Shown: in pieces, positions 9,543 through 19,436 of the stretch | How positions within the stretch are numbered: position 1 is the first letter of the stretch | Layout: each line of letters opens with the position of its first letter | DNA from: Acidobacteriota bacterium | Lineage (GTDB): Bacteria; Acidobacteriota; Terriglobia; Acidiferrales; UBA7541 | DNA: 64,000 nucleotides | Assembly: GCA_003167215.1 (NCBI GenBank) | Contig: PMTV01000049.1 | Location: forward strand, 298 to 64,297 | Direction: 5' to 3' | Position numbers and translations under genes: made by a program | Notes under the pieces: model-generated | Seen by the model: the letters and a program-made list of their open reading frames with translations, nothing else | Database searches by the model: none | What the model was told of the DNA's origin: nothing

Positions 9543-10523
9543 TTATTGTTGAGGGGTGGGCGGCACGGGTGCCGGAGTTTTATTCACAGGCGGAGCCGGT
9601 TTAAATTTATTTGGATCGGAAACAATCCCGACAGATCTTGGCGCTGAGGGTGCGGCCGCCGCTACGCCGGTCCCTGCCGGACTCTCTTCCGTCTTTTTCG
9701 GCGCGAGTTCCTGAAGCGAGAGCAGCACGATTACATCTTCCAGGCGGTCGAGCCGTGCGGCAGGCTGCACGGAGATCGTTTGAAATGGATTGCCCGGTCT
9801 CACGGAACCGACGGTGCCGATCACCAAGTCCTTAGGGAAAATGCGATCCTCACCGGAGGTGACGATCACATCTCCGGCCTGAAGCTTTTCTTCGTTGATG
9901 ACGTATTCCATGTGCGGCTCGGGATCGCCACTGCCTCGGACGACGCCATGCGTGCGCGAAACGGCAAAAAGAGCGCCCACGCCACTGTCTTTGTCATTGA
10001 TGAGTAGAACTTGTGCGGTAGAAGGAAAGACCTCGACGATTTTCCCCACTACGCCATCGGGCGTGATCACGCCCATGTTGCGCCGCAGGTGATCGCGTTC
10101 GCCGCGATTGATGAAGAGTGTGTGAGAGGTAGGATCGGCGCTGGCGCCAATTACTTGCGCGGCGAGCATAGGTGCTTCGGGATGCGATTCATGAAAATTC
10201 AGCAGCGTTTCCAGGCGCTGAGCTTCGGCGGAGCGACTTTCCAGCTCGGAGTTCCGGAGGCGGAGTTTGTCCACTTCGCTGCGCAAATGCTCATTCTCCG
10301 CGCGGCTATTGCGCAAGCCAACGTAGCCGCTCCAAAGACCGCCGACGTGGGAAAAGGTCCACGTTCCCGCGCGCTCGAGAGGAGTCATCAATTGCACGGC
10401 CCAATAGCGGATCAGCCGCACATTGTTTTCCCGTTTGATCTGAAACGCGAGCAGAAGCACCTGCGCAAGAACGACAGTCGCGAGCAGAGTCAGCGGGCGA
10501 TGGCGTGAAAAAGTATCGATCAT
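9543..10523 (-). CDS. mreC: Rod shape-determining protein MreC
   Basis: Periplasmic scaffold that links MreB/MreD to PBP2. It has 326 residues: an N-terminal membrane anchor (about 10-27), a coiled coil with LRSEVDKLRLRNSELESRS (about 80-110), and the beta-barrel MreC core (VIGASADPTSHTLFINRG to VGSVRPGN). The tail from about residue 278 is a Pro/Ala-rich disordered extension. The SD site is weak. It lies between mreB and mreD with gaps of 20 bases and one base, consistent with one transcript. Confidence 0.95.
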   Translation of the reverse strand: MIDTFSRHRPLTLLATVVLAQVLLLAFQIKRENNVRLIRYWAVQLMTPLERAGTWTFSHVGGLWSGYVGLRNSRAENEHLRSEVDKLRLRNSELESRSAEAQRLETLLNFHESHPEAPMLAAQVIGASADPTSHTLFINRGERDHLRRNMGVITPDGVVGKIVEVFPSTAQVLLINDKDSGVGALFAVSRTHGVVRGSGDPEPHMEYVINEEKLQAGDVIVTSGEDRIFPKDLVIGTVGSVRPGNPFQTISVQPAARLDRLEDVIVLLSLQELAPKKTEESPAGTGVAAAAPSAPRSVGIVSDPNKFKPAPPVNKTPAPVPPTPQQ

Positions 10524-10543
10524 GGTTTCAACAGCCTATTGGC

Positions 10544-11605
<1,062 letters not shown>

Positions 11606-11672
11606 CTACTTATGCGCTTTTGCGGCGGCGGTTTGTTTGGCGCTCTTCCGAAACTGCTTGCGCATAGCTATA

Positions 11673-12950
11673 TTACGGGATCACCACTTGCAAGCGCGTC
11701 GTCTTTGTTCCGCCTCGACGATTCTGGCCCGTGATGATGACCTCGTGGCTGCCCTTTTGCATCGGTGGCAGAAAATGGCGGAACTGCCCGTCCGATTGAA
11801 TGCTGGCGACCGGCTCACCGTTGATAATTAGCGCCGCTCCGGGCTCTGTGCGCCCGATGATCTCGACGACGTTGCCTTGCAACACAGTGTTGTTCACTTC
11901 GAGCAGCATATCCTGCTCTTTACCCTGAATCACCAGCGCGAATTTATAGGGATCGCTCTGATCGCTGACGGCATTCTTCTCATCGACGGCGCGAACTCTC
12001 CAATAATAATCGCCGGGATCAAGCCCCACAATGTCCACGCCCTCGGAAGTTGTTTTCTTATCTGCCACAACCTTACTGAACATAGCGGTCGTGCTGACCT
12101 GGAACTCGTAGGACTTAGCTGTAGCCACGGGCTTCCAGGAGAAATGGACCGGATCACGTTTTGGATCTGCGACGGTGATGGCCTGCAGGTTCAGTGGGGT
12201 ATCCAATTGCGGAGGCGCGAGCACATCCGTCCTGGTGATTGCTCCGCCGGTTGGAAATGTGACGCGTTGCCACTGACCGATATCCAGATGCTCGCCGCCG
12301 CGATTCAGTTCTGCGCTTCCGGAAGCAATCGTGATTTGTTGCTGCTTGGTTGTCGGATCGCTGCTCACAGCAGCGCGGCTGTTCGCGCGCAGAGAAGCGA
12401 CGGCGTTTTCAAAGGAAACTTCCGCCTTGGAGCCTGGGACTTCCCATGCGCCGGTAGCGAGATCCACCTGGCCCGAGCTGATGTGTACGCCGACCTGCGA
12501 AGCGTGATCCTGCTCGACGATGTTTTCCTCCACGGTCACAAGAGTATCGCCTTTCACCGTGTAGGTAGTGCCGTCGGCAAAGGCCATGCGGGCCACGCCT
12601 TCTGGACCGGTCTGGATCAGATCGCCTTTATCGAGCGTGAGCTGATAATCGGCGCTCTGCCATTCAACGGAATTCACTTTCTTTACCTGTACTTTTCCAT
12701 CGAGGTTGACGAAGCGTGCCTGCCGCGCGGTGATGGTGGCGACACCCGCATCGTGTGCCGACACAGCCTCGTTAAGACGCTTCATAATTTTGGTGGACAG
12801 ATCGGGGAAGGTAAAGTACGTCGCGACACCGATTCCGCCAATGATCAAGATGACGTACAAGGCCACCGTCTTGTATGTGACCGTGTGCCAATAGACTTCG
12901 ACCCGCGAGATTTTAGGCTTCGCCGGTTCGGTGGATTTTTGGTCTATCAT
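11673..12950 (-). CDS. Membrane-anchored FecR-domain protein
   Basis: A 425-residue protein with a short cytoplasmic N-terminus, one membrane segment (about residues 29-47) and a long periplasmic part. Residues ~85-235 fit a FecR domain (GDLIQTGPEGVARMAFADGT is typical of the family). After it come a fibronectin-III-like module (PVHFSWKPVATAKSYEFQVS...DPGDYYWRVRA) and a C-terminal Ig-like module. It lies 88 bp upstream of mreB in the same direction, so it may be co-transcribed with the cell-shape genes. Unlike classical FecR, no FecI-type sigma factor is near, so a structural, peptidoglycan- or polysaccharide-binding role is as likely as signalling. Confidence 0.85.
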   Translation of the reverse strand: MIDQKSTEPAKPKISRVEVYWHTVTYKTVALYVILIIGGIGVATYFTFPDLSTKIMKRLNEAVSAHDAGVATITARQARFVNLDGKVQVKKVNSVEWQSADYQLTLDKGDLIQTGPEGVARMAFADGTTYTVKGDTLVTVEENIVEQDHASQVGVHISSGQVDLATGAWEVPGSKAEVSFENAVASLRANSRAAVSSDPTTKQQQITIASGSAELNRGGEHLDIGQWQRVTFPTGGAITRTDVLAPPQLDTPLNLQAITVADPKRDPVHFSWKPVATAKSYEFQVSTTAMFSKVVADKKTTSEGVDIVGLDPGDYYWRVRAVDEKNAVSDQSDPYKFALVIQGKEQDMLLEVNNTVLQGNVVEIIGRTEPGAALIINGEPVASIQSDGQFRHFLPPMQKGSHEVIITGQNRRGGTKTTRLQVVIP

Positions 12951-13286
12951 GATTTATTAGGGCTAATCTGGAAATCTAGCATACGGGTATGGGCCATTCA
13001 ACTCGGCGCGCGCGGAGTTGCGGAAACTGCTAACCCCTACTTGTTCCAATCGGTTAACGGCAGGCGGAGCGGCGATGCCGATACGTCATGGATGCGGATG
13101 GGTGGGTGCCCGCCAGTAGAGGCAGTAGTGCCAGAATGGGGCCATAATGGAGGTTGACCATTGGGAGCCATTTTAGGGAGACTATCTGTTCCGGATGGGC
13201 GTCCTCACCTCCTATTATTTGCTTCAAATCTGGGCGAGGCTGGCTCCCGTAGTTGAAGTGACCTAAAAGCTGCGAGGAACAAGATC
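12951..13286. other. 336-bp intergenic region between divergent genes
   Basis: No convincing small gene is seen. The region should contain the promoters of both the FecR-domain gene (leftward) and the aminotransferase gene (rightward). A GAGGA SD for the latter is at its right edge. No clear hexamer pair or riboswitch was recognised. Confidence 0.6.
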
Positions 13287-14501
13287 ATGAATGAAATTAT
13301 TGGCGAACTCCTTCCGCCGGCACGTTTGATGATGACTCCGGGCCCTTCTTGCATGGACCCGCGCGTGTACCGCGCCATGTCGGCGCCGCTGGTCGGGCAT
13401 ATGGACCCCTGGTTCATCGAAATGATGAATGATGTACAAGTGCTGCTGCGGCGCGTGTTTCAGACCAAGAATCGCGTGACCTATCCTGTCTCCGCTTCAG
13501 GTTCCGGCGGGATCGAAGCTGCGGTGCTGAATCCTCTGGAAGAAGGCGATGAGTGCATCGTGTGCGTGAATGGAATGTTTTCCGAGCGCATGGCCGTGAT
13601 CGCCGAACGCACTCCGGCAAAAGTGATTCGAGTGGAGGGCGAGCTCGGCCGTACGGTTGATCCGGAAGCTGTTCGCCGTGCTGGCAAAGGAAAGAAAATT
13701 AAGTTTGTAGGGCTGGCGCACGGAGAAACTTCCACGGGAGTGGTGCAACGGCTGGAGAATTATCGCAAGGTTGCGGACGAGCTCGGGGCGCTGCTTATCG
13801 TAGATACGGTCGCCTCGCTCGCCGGCATACCGCTCAACGTGGATCGCGAAGGCATTGATATTTGCTTCAGCGGCACGCAAAAAGCTATCAGCGCGCCGCC
13901 GGGCATGGCGCCGATCACCATTAACAGCCGAGTGGAAGATTTGATACGCGCGCGCAAGACGCCGGTGGAGAGTTGGTATTTCGATTTCACGCCCATTATG
14001 ACCATGTGGGGTTCGGAGCGCACGTACCATCACACGCCGCCCGTGTCGCTTATCTACGGCCTGCGGGAGGCGCTGCGCATCGTGTTGGAAGAGGGGCTTG
14101 AGGCGCGGTGGGAGCGGCATCTGCGCAATCAGCAGGCCCTGATTGCGGGGATCGAAGCTATGGAACTTGAGCTATTTGTTTCGAATCCCGCCGACCGGTT
14201 GGTAACCGTGACTGCCGTAAAGATTCCCAGCGGGCTTGAAGACGGGAAAGTCCGACAGCAGCTTTTGAACGAATTCAACCTCGAGATCGCCGGTGGCATC
14301 GGCAAGACCAAGGGCAAAATCTGGCGCGTTGGCTTGATGGGCTATTCGTCCCAGAATACGAATGTTCTGCTGTTCCTGGCGGCACTTGAGAAAGTTATGC
14401 TTGATCAGGGACGCCACGTGCCGGCCGGTGCGGGTGTAGCCGCCGCAATTCGCAGCTATCAGGGTACAGCGCAGCCGGTTGCTGTAGGCGCGCGAAAGTA
14501 A
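13287..14501 (+). CDS. Class V PLP-dependent aminotransferase (alanine-glyoxylate type)
   Basis: Predicted alanine(serine)-glyoxylate/pyruvate aminotransferase, cytoplasmic, 404 residues. The N-terminal signature is LMMTPGPSCMDPRVYRAMSAP. The loop GSGGIEAAV is the cofactor-phosphate site, VDTVASLAGIP contains the pyridine-nitrogen Asp, and CFSGTQKAISAPPG contains the Schiff-base lysine, K199. The C-terminal WRVGLMGYSSQNTNV is typical of this group. The ATG is preceded by GAGGA at nine bases. The gene stands alone, ending in its own terminator. Members of this family also act on ureidoglycine or as serine-glyoxylate transaminases, and the sequence alone does not decide. Confidence 0.92.
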   Translation: MNEIIGELLPPARLMMTPGPSCMDPRVYRAMSAPLVGHMDPWFIEMMNDVQVLLRRVFQTKNRVTYPVSASGSGGIEAAVLNPLEEGDECIVCVNGMFSERMAVIAERTPAKVIRVEGELGRTVDPEAVRRAGKGKKIKFVGLAHGETSTGVVQRLENYRKVADELGALLIVDTVASLAGIPLNVDREGIDICFSGTQKAISAPPGMAPITINSRVEDLIRARKTPVESWYFDFTPIMTMWGSERTYHHTPPVSLIYGLREALRIVLEEGLEARWERHLRNQQALIAGIEAMELELFVSNPADRLVTVTAVKIPSGLEDGKVRQQLLNEFNLEIAGGIGKTKGKIWRVGLMGYSSQNTNVLLFLAALEKVMLDQGRHVPAGAGVAAAIRSYQGTAQPVAVGARK

Positions 14502-14515
14502 CGCGCGGTTTTTTT
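14489..14515 (+). terminator. Rho-independent terminator of the aminotransferase gene
   Basis: CGCGCG at 14489-14494 pairs with CGCGCG at 14502-14507 around a 7-base loop that contains the gene's own TAA stop, and is followed by seven T. The stop codon lying in the loop means a terminating ribosome would cover the hairpin. Confidence 0.7.
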
Positions 14516-14556
14516 GATCCGGTAATCTATCTCGTTGTACGAACACGCAAGCTGAC

Positions 14557-14937
14557 ATGGCCAAAAATTCCTATCCCACTATTCCAAATGCCGGCGCGAT
14601 GAGTGATTTCATCGGAGCCTTCGATATTCCCTCGAAAGTCACCGATTACGTTTATCGCTGCCGGTTCTCGCATTGCTGGAACGGAATCGCGACGCGGCAT
14701 GCCGACACGATGGATTGCAAATTTTTTGTGGACGGTAAAGGAGTTGTCCTGGGATTGGCGCACCCCGGCTTCGTAGAGTTTCGCGCTCGAGCCGGACGAA
14801 ACCTTTCCGACCGCGAGGCAAGCTATATTGCCGCTGAATATCTTCGCGGGCGCCTAGAGCAGGAAGATGAGCACGCGCTTTATGATGTCTCCGCTGGGGA
14901 CGTGAATCGCATCATCGAGAAGCTGGGTATTCGTTAA
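14557..14937 (+). CDS. Hypothetical protein, 126 residues
   Basis: Small soluble protein with no signal peptide or membrane segment. The middle (MDCKFFVDGKGVVLGLAHPGF) looks like a beta-hairpin core, and the C-terminal half is helical (LSDREASYIAAEYLRGRLEQ). I do not recognise a domain. The SD is weak. It follows the aminotransferase terminator, so it should have its own promoter. Codon use matches its neighbours, supporting a real gene. Confidence 0.75.
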   Translation: MAKNSYPTIPNAGAMSDFIGAFDIPSKVTDYVYRCRFSHCWNGIATRHADTMDCKFFVDGKGVVLGLAHPGFVEFRARAGRNLSDREASYIAAEYLRGRLEQEDEHALYDVSAGDVNRIIEKLGIR

Positions 14938-15029
14938 CTCGGCCTCGTTGCCTGTCGCAAGATTCCATGCAAACAAAATCGCCGTTTTATCAGTCGAAGA
15001 TTTCGCGGATTGCGCCAGCTTCAACGGGG

Positions 15030-15479
15030 CTAAGTTTTCGGTTTGGGCGAAGAGTCTTTCTTGGCAAACGAGCGAATATAGTTCACCAGGTTCCAGATTG
15101 AATCCGGCTTGGCGCGATCGCCTTCCGACGGCATTTCGCCTTTTCCATTCTTGATGATGTAAAAGAGATCGCCATCCGTGAAGTCTTTCAGTGCGGAAGG
15201 ATCGTGGTAATCAGCCAATTTTGACTTCATATCGGCCGCCAGGTCGCCTTTGCCGTTGCCGTCCTCCCCGTGGCACACGGCGCAGTCAACGTCGTAAACC
15301 TTCTTTCCCTGGGAGAGCGATGCGGGGGTCGGCTTGACGGGATTTGCCAGTTTTGAAGCTTCCGGAGGGATTTTGAATTCGGCCGCCGGAGTATTTGCAC
15401 CGGGCTTTGCTGCCTCCTGCGCCGACACCGAGCAGGCTGCCAGCAGCAGGATCGATAAAACACAAAGGAATTTTCCCAT
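15030..15479 (-). CDS. Class I cytochrome c lipoprotein
   Basis: Exported mono-heme c-type cytochrome of 149 residues. The ATG at 15479 is preceded by GGAGG at four bases, better than the ATG ten codons upstream. The signal peptide ends in a lipobox, LAAC (Cys16), so the protein is probably lipid-anchored. The heme site is CAVCH (residues 66-70) followed by GEDGNGKGD, and the likely distal ligand is the Met in GEMPSEGD. It resembles cytochrome c551/c553-like electron carriers. No oxidase or reductase genes are adjacent, so the partner is unknown. Confidence 0.9.
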   Translation of the reverse strand: MGKFLCVLSILLLAACSVSAQEAAKPGANTPAAEFKIPPEASKLANPVKPTPASLSQGKKVYDVDCAVCHGEDGNGKGDLAADMKSKLADYHDPSALKDFTDGDLFYIIKNGKGEMPSEGDRAKPDSIWNLVNYIRSFAKKDSSPKPKT

Positions 15480-15586
15480 GGAGCCTCCGGCGCCAGAAAT
15501 AATGGCCACGTTGCGGGCATTCTACTCTCCGCGGACGCGCCCAGAAAGCCGTGTTTTAGGTTTCGTTGCGAAAAGGAAGATGCAGT

Positions 15587-15739
15587 TCAGGCGTCGGAGA
15601 GAGATTCGCTGGAGCCGGTACCGTCATTTAATTCACCGACTTCAAAGATTTCGCCGCAGTCGAGGCATTCGACATACTGCGCGTCGTCATCTTTGGCGAT
15701 GAGCTGCGTGCGTTGGTGTTTGCAAACAGGATCGGCCAT
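15587..15739 (-). CDS. Small zinc-ribbon-like protein, 50 residues
   Basis: A short gene easily missed: ATG at 15739, TGA at 15587-15589. The protein begins MADPVCKHQRTQLIAKDDDAQY and carries a CKH and a CLDCGEIFEVGE motif, i.e. Cys/His ligands for a single zinc ribbon with the pattern Cys-x-His near the start and Cys-x-x-Cys near residue 25-28. The tail is acidic. Codon usage is typical for the region. It lies between the cytochrome gene and the divergent AI-2E-family gene. Function unknown; such ribbons often bind nucleic acid or protein. Confidence 0.65.
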   Translation of the reverse strand: MADPVCKHQRTQLIAKDDDAQYVECLDCGEIFEVGELNDGTGSSESLSDA

Positions 15740-15840
15740 CGCGAACCACCAAATACTGCATGAATTGTATCATCTCGGAGTTGACAAACCGGCGGAATGA
15801 CACTATCAGTCTCTTTGACGGCTATCGAAAGAGAGTCTAA

Positions 15841-16932
15841 TTGACAGTCGAATTGACCACGCAAAAGCGCCTGGGCACGGCCTTGTTCTACGGCATCCTC
15901 GTGGTGCTGGCTTATTTGGTTTTTCTTGTCTTCGAGCCGTTTCTCGCTCCGCTTGCCTGGGCGGTGGTTCTTGTGGTGGTCTCGTACCCGGTTTATGCAC
16001 GACTGGCCCGGAAATGGAATCCCACCCTCGCTGCTACCGCGAGCACCGTCGGAGTGATATTGATATTGATTGTGCCGGCGCTGCTGGTGACCGGCGCCTT
16101 TGTTCATCAAGGCGTGGAAGCGGTTCAGGAAGTTCAACAGCAAATTCAGAGCGGCCACTTTTCCTGGGTGAATGATCTGTGGCTTCGCGTTCAAGCCCGC
16201 TTTCCGGATGCGAACCCTGGCAATTTGACCACGGTAATACATCGGTACGCCGATGCAGGCGCCGGTTATCTGGGATCGCGGCTCGGTGCGGTCCTGCGCA
16301 ATACCGCGGTGTTTTTGTTTCACCTCGCCGTGATGATTCTCGCGATGTTTTACCTTTTTCGCGATGGTGATTCGATCGTAGCTCGGTTGCGTGAAGTGCT
16401 GCCATTCGAGAAATCGCATCGCGAAAAAATGATTGACGAAACGCGCGAGCTAATTTTTGCGAGTGTAACTTCGAGTCTGGTGGCTGCCGTGGCGCACGGC
16501 ATCTTAGGAGGCCTGGCGTTTGGATTGACCGGAATTCGCGCGCCGATTTTCTGGGGTGTGATGATGGGGTTCTTCTCGCTGATTCCAGTGGTCGGTTCGG
16601 CGCTGATTTGGGTACCTGCAGCAATCAGCCTCATGGTGGATGGTCACATCGGAATGGGAATCGCTCTAATGATCTTTTGCAGCGTGATTGTGGGTCTGGT
16701 GGACAACATTATTCGCCCGTGGATGATCAGCGGCCGCGCGGAGATGGGTGGTTTAGTCGTGTTTATCAGCGTGCTGGGCGGAATCAGCGTTTTCGGTATG
16801 CTCGGAGTTGTGCTGGGGCCAATTGTGGTGGCGGCTGGGGCCAGCATGCTGGATCTCTACGCGCCGGGCGCATCCGCTAGAAACACGAAAGGCAAAGCGG
16901 GTGGGCACAAATTGGACGGCGTGCTAGAGTAG
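15841..16932 (+). CDS. AI-2E family transporter (PerM/YdiK type)
   Basis: Integral membrane protein of 363 residues with about eight hydrophobic segments: two near the N-terminus, a central soluble stretch (about 85-145), and the conserved C-terminal membrane bundle with GSALIWVPAAISLMVDG and the typical VDNIIRPWMISGRAEM signature. The frame opens directly after a TAA, so TTG at 15841 is the likely start; GAGAG lies just upstream. The family exports varied small solutes, and the AI-2 role holds only for some members, so the substrate is open. The next gene follows 17 bp later, suggesting one transcript. Confidence 0.88.
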   Translation: MTVELTTQKRLGTALFYGILVVLAYLVFLVFEPFLAPLAWAVVLVVVSYPVYARLARKWNPTLAATASTVGVILILIVPALLVTGAFVHQGVEAVQEVQQQIQSGHFSWVNDLWLRVQARFPDANPGNLTTVIHRYADAGAGYLGSRLGAVLRNTAVFLFHLAVMILAMFYLFRDGDSIVARLREVLPFEKSHREKMIDETRELIFASVTSSLVAAVAHGILGGLAFGLTGIRAPIFWGVMMGFFSLIPVVGSALIWVPAAISLMVDGHIGMGIALMIFCSVIVGLVDNIIRPWMISGRAEMGGLVVFISVLGGISVFGMLGVVLGPIVVAAGASMLDLYAPGASARNTKGKAGGHKLDGVLE

Positions 16933-16949
16933 CGGCCTTTGGAAGCGGG

Positions 16950-19400
16950 ATGAAGAAAAATTCCAATTCGAAACATCCGAGCTTGCCGCCGGAAAAACTG
17001 CGGTGGCACTGCGATCCGGCACGAATCCCGTTTGAAACGACGGCGGAAGTGGAGCCGTCCACTGGCGATTCGGGGCAGGATCGCGCACTGCGTGCGCTGC
17101 GCATGGGCGTGGAACTGACGGCGCCCGGCTACAATCTGTTTGTCTGCGGACTCTCCGGGACGAGCCGTGGCGGAATGATCGTGCGGATGATCGAAGATAT
17201 GCATCCGCAGAGCGAGATTGCTCCGGACCGCTGCTACGTCAACAATTTCAAGAACAGTGACCGGCCGCGTCTGTTGACCCTGACGCGCGGGCAAGCGAAT
17301 GCGTTCAAGAAGGAAGTGGAAACCGGAATCGATTTTCTGCGGCGCCGCATTCCGCAGGTGTTTGAAGGCGAGCCTTTCCAGCGCCAGAAGACCCGCATCG
17401 TCGAGCGCTTCACGCTGCGTGAGAAGGAATTGATGGACGATTTCACGCGGCGCATCGCGCGCGAACAATTCGCCCTGGGCCGGATGCAAGTGGGCGCCGT
17501 GGCCCTGCCGGAAATTTTCCCGGTTCTGGAAGGCGCAATGGTTCCGATCGAAGAAATTCCCAAGCTGGTGCAAGATGGCAAACTGGAAAGTACCGCTGCG
17601 GAAGAGCTGGAGCGCAAGTACGACCAGTTCCGGCAGGAATTTACCGTCGTTTATCGCAAGACTCTTTCTCTTTCACGCGAGCTAGCCAGTGAAATGAGCT
17701 ACCTGGAGCAGGAAGCCGCTTCGGTGCTGGTGGACGGCGTGATTGAGGAACTCAAGGAAAAATACCCAACCACTCAAATCTCCGAATATCTGGAGGAGGT
17801 GCGGCATCACATTCTCGATAATCTGGAGCCCTTCAAAGAACGCGAAGGGGAAGAAGATCAGCCACCATCGGAGGGTGGAGCGGGTGGACCGCGCGCCGAG
17901 CGCACGGACCGGGATCCATTTCGCGTGTACGGCGTAAACGTGATTCTCGCCCATGGCGAGCGCGAGAAATGCCCGGTAATCTTCGAGACCATTCCGACAT
18001 ACGCAAATTTATTTGGCACAATTCATCGCAGCTATGATGCACGCGGCGGATGGAGTTCCGATTTTATGGACTTGCGCGGCGGTTCGCTGCTGCGCGCCGA
18101 CGGCGGCTATCTGGTGATGTACGCGCTCGATGCGTTGACCGAGACGGGCGTGTGGCGCACGCTGAAACGCACGCTGAATCATGGCAAGCTCGAAATTCAG
18201 CCTGTGGATGTATTTTTTCCGTTCAGCACGGCGGCCTTGAAGCCGGAACCGATTGATACGCACGTGAAGATTATTCTGATCGGCGACCGCGATATGTACG
18301 AGATGCTTTACGATTTTGAAGAAGACTTCCGCAAGATTTTTAAAGTCCGCGTGGAATTTGATGAGGAAATGAATTGGAGCGACGAAATCATCCGCGAGTA
18401 TGCCGGGCGTCTCCGCAAGATTTCAAACGACGAGAACCTTTCTCCATTCGATCGCAGCGCATTCGCGGCGATCCTCGAACATGGAGTGCGGCTGGCGGGC
18501 CGGCGCGGGAAAATCACCGCCCGCTTTTTTGATCTTGCCGATCTTGCGCGCGAGGCCTGCTATGTCGCGCGAAACGAAAAGCAGGAAGTGGTGACCGCGG
18601 AGCATGTTCGCAAGGCGCTGGACGCAAAGGTGGAGCGCCACAACCTTACCGAAACGAAGATTCGCGAGATGATCGACCAGAATCTGCTGTTCATCGATAC
18701 CACCGGCGCCCGCGTGGGCCAGGTGAACGGACTAAGCGTGCTCGAAATCGGTGGATATCCGTTTGGCAAACCAGTGCGCATCACGGCTTCGGCGTCACTG
18801 GGCAAAACCGGGATCATCAATATCGAGCGCGAATCGAATCTGAGCGGGCGTTTTCACGATAAAGGCGTACAGATTATTTCCGGTTATCTGCGCCGTACCT
18901 TCGCGCAGGACAAACCTCTTTCGCTTTCCGCGAGCCTTTGTTTCGAACAGTCTTATTCCGGAGTGGACGGCGATAGCGCGAGCTCGGCGGAAGTGTACGC
19001 ATTGTTGTCCGCGCTCTCCGGGCTTCCCATCAGGCAGGAGCTTGCCGTGACGGGATCCGTGAATCAGCATGGTGATATTCAGCCCATCGGCGGCGTGAAC
19101 CAAAAAATCGAAGGGTTCTACGACGTATGCAAATTAAAAGGCCTAACCGGAAAGCAGGGTGTGCTTATTCCGGCGGAAAATGTGGACGACCTGATGCTCC
19201 GCGACGAGGTGATCGAGGCGGTGGCCAAGGGACAGTTTCATATCTATCCGGTTGGCACGGTAGAGCAGGGGATTGAGATCCTTACCGGCGTTAGCGCCGG
19301 CAAGCACACTTCCAATGGAAAATTCACGCTAGGCGGCGTTTTCGCCAGAGTAGATGCCCGCCTGCACGACATGGCTCAGACCATGCGGAAATTTCACTAG
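16950..19400 (+). CDS. Lon-like ATP-dependent protease (LonB/YcbZ/AsrA type)
   Basis: 816-residue protein of the COG1067 group. The C-terminal domain is a Lon S16 protease: catalytic Ser676 in DGDSAS and Lys719 in GGVNQKIEG, 43 residues apart as in E. coli Lon. The middle holds the AAA-type module (Walker B-like DGGYLVMYALD, then arginine-containing helical domain). The N-terminal P-loop is degenerate: residues 67-75 read GLSGTSRGG, where GxxxxGK[ST] is expected, so Lys is Arg and the Ser/Thr is Gly. No N-terminal Lon substrate domain and no membrane segment. GGAAG precedes the ATG. Probably co-transcribed with the AI-2E-family gene. ATP use is therefore uncertain, whereas the peptidase site looks intact. 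Confidence 0.9.
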   Translation: MKKNSNSKHPSLPPEKLRWHCDPARIPFETTAEVEPSTGDSGQDRALRALRMGVELTAPGYNLFVCGLSGTSRGGMIVRMIEDMHPQSEIAPDRCYVNNFKNSDRPRLLTLTRGQANAFKKEVETGIDFLRRRIPQVFEGEPFQRQKTRIVERFTLREKELMDDFTRRIAREQFALGRMQVGAVALPEIFPVLEGAMVPIEEIPKLVQDGKLESTAAEELERKYDQFRQEFTVVYRKTLSLSRELASEMSYLEQEAASVLVDGVIEELKEKYPTTQISEYLEEVRHHILDNLEPFKEREGEEDQPPSEGGAGGPRAERTDRDPFRVYGVNVILAHGEREKCPVIFETIPTYANLFGTIHRSYDARGGWSSDFMDLRGGSLLRADGGYLVMYALDALTETGVWRTLKRTLNHGKLEIQPVDVFFPFSTAALKPEPIDTHVKIILIGDRDMYEMLYDFEEDFRKIFKVRVEFDEEMNWSDEIIREYAGRLRKISNDENLSPFDRSAFAAILEHGVRLAGRRGKITARFFDLADLAREACYVARNEKQEVVTAEHVRKALDAKVERHNLTETKIREMIDQNLLFIDTTGARVGQVNGLSVLEIGGYPFGKPVRITASASLGKTGIINIERESNLSGRFHDKGVQIISGYLRRTFAQDKPLSLSASLCFEQSYSGVDGDSASSAEVYALLSALSGLPIRQELAVTGSVNQHGDIQPIGGVNQKIEGFYDVCKLKGLTGKQGVLIPAENVDDLMLRDEVIEAVAKGQFHIYPVGTVEQGIEILTGVSAGKHTSNGKFTLGGVFARVDARLHDMAQTMRKFH

Positions 19401-19423
19401 GACTATTGCGCGGGTGTAATGTC

Positions 19424-19436
19424 CCCCCAAAGGGGG
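19424..19436. terminator. Short GC hairpin between convergent genes
   Basis: CCCCC-AAA-GGGGG lies exactly between the Lon-like gene and the convergent PDZ gene stop codon. The stem is only 5 bp with a 3-base loop and no T-tract, so a terminating role is uncertain. Confidence 0.3.

Noticed and set aside
11877-13157. 426-residue frame antisense to the FecR-domain gene
   Set aside because: Reverse-strand shadow of a recognisable protein; no start context, Cys/His-scattered sequence without domain pattern.
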